Assembly (NCBI GenBank): GCA_964654535.1
Contig: CAZZIZ010000035.1
Span: forward strand, 1-21,760
Reading direction: 5' to 3'
Source: CAZZIZ01 sp964654535
GTDB taxonomy: Bacteria > Bacteroidota > Bacteroidia > Chitinophagales > UBA2359
Length of the DNA: 21,760 bases
In this document: in pieces, positions 16,516-21,760 of the stretch
How the letters are laid out: every line of letters starts with the position of its first letter
How positions within the stretch are numbered: the stretch's first letter is position 1
Position numbers and translations under genes: made by a program
Notes under the pieces: generated by a model
Seen by the model: only the letters and a program-made list of their open reading frames with translations
Told to the model about the DNA's origin: nothing
Databases searched by the model: none

Positions 16516-17623
16516 CGCAGTCCAGCGTGGACTCTAGTTGATTTATCCAATCAGTAATCAGCTCAAAACCTTCCTCGTGGACAATGGAGCGCCCTAGTTC
16601 GGGCATCCTTATGTCCAAGTCGTTGTTGTTCATTCTAAAAGTCATTATAGACTCCTCTGCATTACCCGGAACGATTCCAAACTGTAGACCACCCGATCCA
16701 TTTCCGGCGGCAACCGGTGGCTTACAAATTCCTAACAAGGTCATGTCTTCGCTGAGGTAGTTCAAAAATAGCCCAGTAGTATTGGCCGCAGCTACGGGAT
16801 TGTGACAGTGCGCACAGTTGACGTCTAAGTAAGCGCGAGCGCGTTCGTTCAAACTGTAACTAGGATTGTCCCATTGTGGTAATGGCGTTCCCATATTTAT
16901 ATCGCTAGTAAACCAATTCATAGAAGCCATTTTCTCCAACTGGTTCATAGTACCTGCTTCGAAATCATAGTCTCGATTTAGGTTTCTTCCTTTTGGCCCT
17001 AAGGGTTCAATGATATCGTCTTGACTGTGGCAGTTTTTGCACTCATTCTTGTTTGGTATTAAGTATAACGGAGTTCTTATTTCTCCTTCGGCGTTGACAA
17101 ATGAAATGGGTACTTGCTTGCCCACTACTTTAAACTCTGCCTGAGTCTGCTCGTCATTCCAGATGTAAGAAAAAACTTCCCATTCGCTTTCCAATCGCAC
17201 AAGCAAGCGTGTTTCCAATATTCTACGGCCCGCAGATAGGTCAGTCTCGTCATTCCAAAAGAAAAAGGTTTTACCGATTACTGTTCCAATGGGGAAGTCT
17301 AAAAAGTCCTGTTCACTAAACTCTATCTGAACATCTGGCGGCAGATAAATAAATCGAAATTTCTGCGAGTAGTCCGAAAACAGGGGTGTATTTAGTTCAT
17401 AAGGTAGCACCTCCGTTTCGTCCACCACCAAATCGGCGATGGGGCCTTCAAACAATTCGTAGTCCTTTAAAAAAGGATAAGGGAAGTTGTTAAACAAGCT
17501 AGCCGGATGCGGTTCTGCTTCCGGTTCGGGCTCTGGTTCTTGTTCAATCATAGGTTCTACTGTAGTGTCATCTTCGCAAGCGAAGAAAAAAGCAGCAAAA
17601 ACTATGAACAAGTACTTTTTCAA
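16508..17623 (-). CDS. Lipoprotein diheme c-type cytochrome (TIGR03806 / SO2930-like)
   Basis: A 371-residue protein. The start is a TTG at 17623: an in-frame stop lies three codons upstream, and no ATG precedes the lipoprotein signal MKKYLFIVFAAFFFAC. The lipid-bearing Cys16 is followed by EDD, an acidic tail like the lipoprotein export signals that send Bacteroidota lipoproteins to the cell surface. A PE-rich tether (24-38) leads to the body. Two haem-binding sites are present, CKNCH (195-199) and CAHCH (270-274), and RMPELGR (339-345) supplies a likely Met ligand, as is typical of this family. It lies 20 bases after the beta-helix gene. From memory these two families (TIGR03805 and TIGR03806) occur as gene pairs with unknown function. 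Electron transfer to an extracellular partner is plausible inference. Confidence 0.88.
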   Translation of the reverse strand: MKKYLFIVFAAFFFACEDDTTVEPMIEQEPEPEPEAEPHPASLFNNFPYPFLKDYELFEGPIADLVVDETEVLPYELNTPLFSDYSQKFRFIYLPPDVQIEFSEQDFLDFPIGTVIGKTFFFWNDETDLSAGRRILETRLLVRLESEWEVFSYIWNDEQTQAEFKVVGKQVPISFVNAEGEIRTPLYLIPNKNECKNCHSQDDIIEPLGPKGRNLNRDYDFEAGTMNQLEKMASMNWFTSDINMGTPLPQWDNPSYSLNERARAYLDVNCAHCHNPVAAANTTGLFLNYLSEDMTLLGICKPPVAAGNGSGGLQFGIVPGNAEESIMTFRMNNNDLDIRMPELGRSIVHEEGFELITDWINQLESTLDCGG

Positions 17624-17643
17624 TCTTCCAAATTAAAAATCTC

Positions 17644-19135
17644 TTATGGCAGCATTGGTGCATTTACCACAACCTCCGGCAACGGAGTAATCATACAATC
17701 ATGAACCTCATCGTTCTCTACGATGTTGGTGAAGAAATTAGCAACATCGAGATTGCTCCATCTGGCATCTCCATTATTTCGGATGCATATTCTCTTGTCC
17801 TCATCTGGAACATCCGGGTTTGAAAAACCATCCCACAAGATTTCCGGAATTAGCGCAGGATCTGGATAAGCCAAAAGTTTAATCACATCAGCGAGAGCGT
17901 TTGTGGCCTCTGGATAAACATCATCGCGGCTTATCGTGTTGTCGTGGATATTGATATTGTAGACATAGGGATCATAATTTTCGTCATCGTGAGCTAGATT
18001 GGCGTCCAAAGTGCTCAATGACTCATAGGCGATAACCCCTATACTCATAATGTTGTTACCCGTTATGGTGTTATCAAACAACTCTACATCGCGCGGAGAA
18101 AGCAAGAGCACGCCTGTTCCTGGAGGAACGCTGCCAACTATATTTCCTTCTGGTGCAAAGTTCATGAAGTTGTTGTTTTCGATGGTATTGTTAAAAGCTC
18201 GACTACGCGCACCCTCTGGGATAATGGGCAAATTCGGTAAATCAAAAATGAGTAAACCACCAGTATTGTTGCGTAAGACATTATCATAAACATCCGCGTC
18301 ATTGCAGTTTTCTATTTCTAAACCAGCCACACACTCTTCAACCAAATTGTTTCGGCAAATTATTTTTTCGGACTGACCTACGTATATGCCTGCATCTGAC
18401 GCACCACGCACGTAACAATCATCAACCAACACATCTGAACAAGCGACTGGATACAGACCATAAGCACCATTTTCAGCACTAGGGTCGCCAGAATAAACAA
18501 CGTTCGTTCGAATAATTGTAACTCCTTGTGAATCATTTATTCGAATACCATCCCCAGCGGGATCGAGAACCGTAAAATCCGCGAATAAAACATTGGTCAT
18601 ATTCGTGGCTAATATTCCTTGAGCTCCAGCAGTTTGATTTGCAAAGTTTATGATGGTATTGTCTACACCTTCTCCACGGATTACTACGCCATCTTTTCCT
18701 TCAACGCTTAACTCTTGCGTAAAATCAAACATACCTGATTCGAAATGCAAGGTGTCATTGTCCTCCATTAGAATCAATGCTTCTTGTGCTTCTTCGTAGG
18801 CTGTCGCACTCACAGGAATAACAAAAGTTGCAAAATCTGGTTCAGGATCTGGTTCAGGNNNNNNNNNNNNNNNNNNNNNNNNNNNNNNNNNNNNNNNNNN
18901 NNNNNNNNNNNNNNNNNNNNNNNNNNNNNNNNNNNNNNNNNNNNNNNNNNNNNNNNNNATCTGGTTCAGGATCTGGTTCAGGTTCGGGTTCGGGTTCAGG
19001 CTCTGGTTCTGGTTCTGGTTCAGGCTCCGGTTCTGGCATTTCCATTGGCTCTGGCTCGTCGTCTTCGCAAGAAGCAAGACTAAAAAAAAGGGGAAGCGCT
19101 AAAAGTAGTAGGTATGATAGCTTTAGGTCTTTCAT
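17644..19135 (-). CDS. Parallel beta-helix lipoprotein (TIGR03805-like), interrupted by gap
   Basis: The frame is split by 100 N at 18859-18958. Merging the 24 bases repeated at both gap edges gives a single frame of about 455 residues; any whole number of 6-base repeats in the gap would also keep it open. The signal ends at LASC (Cys23) and is followed by EDD, then a long tether of alternating Pro-Glu with some Pro-Asp. The body begins with EAQEALILMEDNDTLHFE, then DGVVIRGEG, and continues with stacked N/D/G-rich turns (GIRINDSQGV, DAGIYVGQ, GLEIENCNDADVYDN, NTIENNNF, VELFDNTITGNN) typical of a right-handed parallel beta-helix of the NosD type. It may bind or cleave polysaccharide, but no catalytic triad is evident. 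It is the upstream gene of a pair with the cytochrome, 20 bases apart. Confidence 0.88.
18835..19038. repeat. Hexanucleotide repeat (Pro-Glu/Pro-Asp tether) holding the second gap
   Basis: Plus-strand GGTTCA/GGATCT/GGTTCG-type hexamers run on both sides of 100 N at 18859-18958. The last 24 bases before the gap equal the first 24 after it, two copies of a 12-base unit. The repeat encodes the acidic proline tether of the beta-helix lipoprotein. The overlap is shorter than the 55 bases at the other gap and the tract is internally repetitive, so the true tract length is unknown. Confidence 0.8.
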
Positions 19136-19352
19136 AGCGATATTTTTCTTTCAATATACGAAAATCGATAGCTCGCTGATATCGAGCGCCAAAGATTTAA
19201 CGGGATAGTCTGCATAGGTGGCAAGGAATTACTAACAAAATGGCCGATTCTTCAAGCAAAATTGAGGGCATTTCAATGCTTAGACGACAAATAGAAAACA
19301 ATTGAATCTCGGATTCCATTGACCGCGATTTTAGAATTGCTTTCTCACTCCT

Positions 19353-20477
19353 ATGCCCTACCTTTCCGAAGTAATGTTAGGTTACCGTTTTTCAAAACAT
19401 ATTCCCGCTGGTGACAACCTTTCGCCATTTGAACGTTTACTTCAACTCTTTCTAGAGTTGCTGGTTTATACCTCTGGAGATGTCGCCGAGGCCTTGTCCT
19501 GGATGAACGAGCTAGACAAAGAGTATGACCTTACTACTAAGGACTACGGAATGGGCGACTTTATAAACGACCTGAAAAAGAATGGCTATATCGAAGACGA
19601 TGAAAAGGGGCCCGGCGGAGGTTTTACCATTACCGCAAAAGCCGAACGTAGTATTCGCCAAAGTTCATTAGAAGAAATTTTCGGCAAGCTTAAAAAGGCG
19701 GGCAAGGGAGATCATCAAACCAACTTTTCTGGTTTGGGTGACGAACCAAACTCGGAAATGCGTCCTTATCAGTTCGGCGATTCACTGGATCAAATTTCGA
19801 TGACCGATTCGCTGCGCAACGCGCAAATACAACACGGCATCGGTTCATTTCACATTACCGAAAACGATTTAGAAGTTCAGGAACGCGAATACAAAACTCA
19901 GTCCTCTACCGTGTTGATGATTGACGTTTCGCACTCAATGATTTTGTATGGCGAAGACCGAATTACGCCCGCCAAAAAGGTGGCGATGGCTTTGTCAGAA
20001 CTTATCACTACTAGATACCCAAAAGACACACTAGACATACTTGCTTTCGGCAATGATGCCTGGCGCATTAAAATAAAGGACCTACCCTACTTAAAAGTGG
20101 GGCCTTATCACACCAATACTGTTGCCGGTTTGGAATTGGCAATGGATATTTTACGTCGTCGCAAAAATCCAAACAAACAAATCTTTATGATTACCGACGG
20201 CAAGCCAACTTGCTTAAAAATCCGCGGCCAATACTATAAGAACAGTTTTGGTTTGGATAAAATGGTGATCAACAAAACGATGAACTTAGCGGCGCAGTGT
20301 CGCAAGCTGCGTATACCTATAACCACTTTTATGATTGCTCGCGATCCTTACTTACAACGTTTTGTGCGTGAGTTTACGGAGATCAATAATGGCAAGGCTT
20401 TTTACACCGGACTGAAAGGATTGGGAGAGTATATTTTTGAGGATTATAAGCGTAATCGTCGGAAGCGCATGCGCTAG
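19353..20477 (+). CDS. VWA-domain protein with complete MIDAS
   Basis: A 374-residue cytoplasmic protein from the ATG at 19353; no signal peptide. The C-terminal half is a von Willebrand factor A domain with a metal-ion-dependent adhesion site: DVSHS (191-195), a Thr in YHTNT (252-256), and ITDGKPT (280-286). The N-terminal half is helical (FERLLQLFLELLVYTSGDVAEAL) with a winged-helix-like stretch (MGDFINDLKKNGYIEDDE...GGGFTIT) and a charged linker. VWA proteins of this size usually work with a MoxR- or ChlI-type AAA+ ATPase, the VWA part being the adaptor of a remodelling or metal-insertion complex. No such ATPase is in the window, so a partner must be encoded elsewhere or does not exist. 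It is the only plus-strand gene and stands divergently from the beta-helix lipoprotein across 217 bases. Confidence 0.92.
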   Translation: MPYLSEVMLGYRFSKHIPAGDNLSPFERLLQLFLELLVYTSGDVAEALSWMNELDKEYDLTTKDYGMGDFINDLKKNGYIEDDEKGPGGGFTITAKAERSIRQSSLEEIFGKLKKAGKGDHQTNFSGLGDEPNSEMRPYQFGDSLDQISMTDSLRNAQIQHGIGSFHITENDLEVQEREYKTQSSTVLMIDVSHSMILYGEDRITPAKKVAMALSELITTRYPKDTLDILAFGNDAWRIKIKDLPYLKVGPYHTNTVAGLELAMDILRRRKNPNKQIFMITDGKPTCLKIRGQYYKNSFGLDKMVINKTMNLAAQCRKLRIPITTFMIARDPYLQRFVREFTEINNGKAFYTGLKGLGEYIFEDYKRNRRKRMR

Positions 20478-21760
20478 TCTACGATCGTAGCTTTCAAGAT
20501 CACGCGCTCATTTTCACTACTTACTTCCAAATAATATATGCCGCTTGGATTAGCTGAAATGTCTATCGCATGTGGTAGAGCTTCAAACTTTCCATTCTGC
20601 ACTTGCTTACCTACAGTGTTATAAAGTGTGTACTGACCTTTCTCGATTTGTTGCCCCGATAACAAGAACTGTTCACTACTCGGGTTAGGGTGAATTTGAA
20701 AAGCAGGTTGGTCGATTTCTTCTATAGAAGTACTTTCTGAAATTTCTATATTGAATTGTTCGGTATAGGTGCAGTCAACAATTTCACTATCGGTCAGAAA
20801 AACCTCCACAACATAGTTTCCAGGCTCGGTGTATGCGTGCGTTGGACTTTCGTCTTGGGAAACTTCATTGTCACCAAATACCCAAGTGAAGTTGTCAAAG
20901 CCGAAGGATTGGTTGTCAAAGAATATTGAATCGCCAACATTAGCATTTTCTGGGATATTAAAACCTATTTCTTTCGCGTGAAACTCCCAATGTGTTGTGT
21001 CACACCCCTCCGTATTGCATAGTACAAGGGACAAATCATACACCCCTGATTCCGCATAAACATGAGCAGGTTGATATTCTTGAGAAGTGAAACCATCTCC
21101 AAAATTCCAAAAGAAACTAGAGCTAGCCAAAGAAGCATTGGTTGTATTTAGAACTTGGTTTTCCCAACATTCAAAGTTAGGGTTAAGCATCACGGTTGGC
21201 TCAGGTATGCCAGGTGAATTTTCAAACAATAAGACATCTCTTCCATCGCATCCAACTAAGTCGACATCTTGGTCACCATCTATATCTACAGCCACCAACG
21301 CCTCCTGATTGAGTTCGGAATTTAGTATAAGTCCTTCGTCTGCAAAACCATCATCGTTTTCAAAGAAAATAAGACTGATCTTATTTAGGACTTGATCTAT
21401 ATCCCCGTCACCGTCGAAATCCGAAAGGACGACCCCTTTGGCGGCCCCAAAATTTGTTTCAATTTCGCCCTCCGCCACAACGGTACCTCCCGGTATATTG
21501 CGCATTAACTCGTAACGGTTAAAATTGGTGCACAGATAAACTAAGTCATCAAAACCGTCCAAGTTAAAGTCTAAAACTTCGTCTACCCTAAAAGGAACAC
21601 AGCCCGTTAATGTCAATAGTATATTAGGCGTATCAAAATCGAGCCCTCCCAAGTTTCTCATCCAAAAAACGTGGAATCCATCTAAGCCATAAACAATATC
21701 CTCAAAGCCATCATTATCTACATCGATAATACCAGCGCTAAGCGGATCATCATTGGAATC
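20474..21760 (-). CDS. Secreted FG-GAP/PKD protein with T9SS sorting, 5' end beyond window
   Basis: The frame is open to the right edge of the window, 33 codons beyond the first internal ATG at 21661, so the gene is partial; 428 residues are visible. The N-terminal visible part contains at least four FG-GAP/VCBS calcium motifs: DVDNDGFED (13-21), DFNLDGFDD (64-72), DFDGDGDID (114-122) and DIDGDQDVD (159-167). Two PKD domains follow (about 193-262 and 268-340), marked by FFWNFGDGFTS and FTWVFGDNEVS, each with a HxY box. The last 75 residues (FQIHPNPSSEQFLLSG, LYNTVGKQV, NPSGIYYLEV) are a type A T9SS sorting domain. The protein is probably a surface-exposed, Ca-binding, adhesin- or integrin-like protein. 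Its stop codon overlaps that of the VWA gene in a convergent CTAG. Confidence 0.92.
   Translation of the reverse strand, partial: DSNDDPLSAGIIDVDNDGFEDIVYGLDGFHVFWMRNLGGLDFDTPNILLTLTGCVPFRVDEVLDFNLDGFDDLVYLCTNFNRYELMRNIPGGTVVAEGEIETNFGAAKGVVLSDFDGDGDIDQVLNKISLIFFENDDGFADEGLILNSELNQEALVAVDIDGDQDVDLVGCDGRDVLLFENSPGIPEPTVMLNPNFECWENQVLNTTNASLASSSFFWNFGDGFTSQEYQPAHVYAESGVYDLSLVLCNTEGCDTTHWEFHAKEIGFNIPENANVGDSIFFDNQSFGFDNFTWVFGDNEVSQDESPTHAYTEPGNYVVEVFLTDSEIVDCTYTEQFNIEISESTSIEEIDQPAFQIHPNPSSEQFLLSGQQIEKGQYTLYNTVGKQVQNGKFEALPHAIDISANPSGIYYLEVSSENERVILKATIVD

Overview
The window looks like a piece of a Bacteroidota genome, most likely a marine Saprospiria- or Flavobacteriia-like lineage. The exact clade is inference. 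The support is three proteins with type IX secretion (T9SS) C-terminal sorting domains that end the open reading frame, one gliding-associated CHU_C domain, lipoproteins whose mature ends read C-E-D-D, two -7 elements of the Bacteroidota form TAnnTTTG, and no convincing Shine-Dalgarno sequences. Almost all genes lie on the minus strand; the only clear plus-strand gene is a VWA protein near the right end. Two runs of exactly 100 N (11876-11975 and 18859-18958) are scaffold gaps. Both sit inside genes, and both genes become single in-frame reading frames once the duplicated gap edges are merged.

Layout, left to right. 1-508: an intergenic repeat copy and a small unknown gene. 508-3291: a large SF1 DNA/RNA helicase fused to a restriction-endonuclease-like C-terminal domain. 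3366-4508: a cysteine-rich secreted repeat protein. 4649-6738: a likely operon of a GNAT-like protein and two SAM methyltransferases, with a palindrome over its probable promoter. 6967-8181: a seven-helix membrane protein and an unknown small protein. 8349-13873: one giant secreted repeat protein of about 1,790 residues. 13874-14570: a non-coding, hairpin-rich region with the second copy of the intergenic repeat and a strong terminator. 14571-16133: a secreted protein with three fasciclin domains. 16508-19135: a lipoprotein pair, a parallel beta-helix protein and a diheme c-type cytochrome. 19353-20477: the VWA protein. 20474-21760: an FG-GAP/PKD secreted protein that runs off the end.

Most of the window therefore encodes cell-surface or secreted material: adhesin-like repeat proteins exported by T9SS and a surface lipoprotein pair. 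The helicase-nuclease fusion with its small downstream partner is the best candidate for a nucleic-acid-directed (possibly defence) function. The GNAT/methyltransferase operon suggests modification of a small molecule or surface component, but its substrate cannot be read from the sequence. The beta-helix/cytochrome pair corresponds to a known two-family association whose function, as far as I recall, is unknown.
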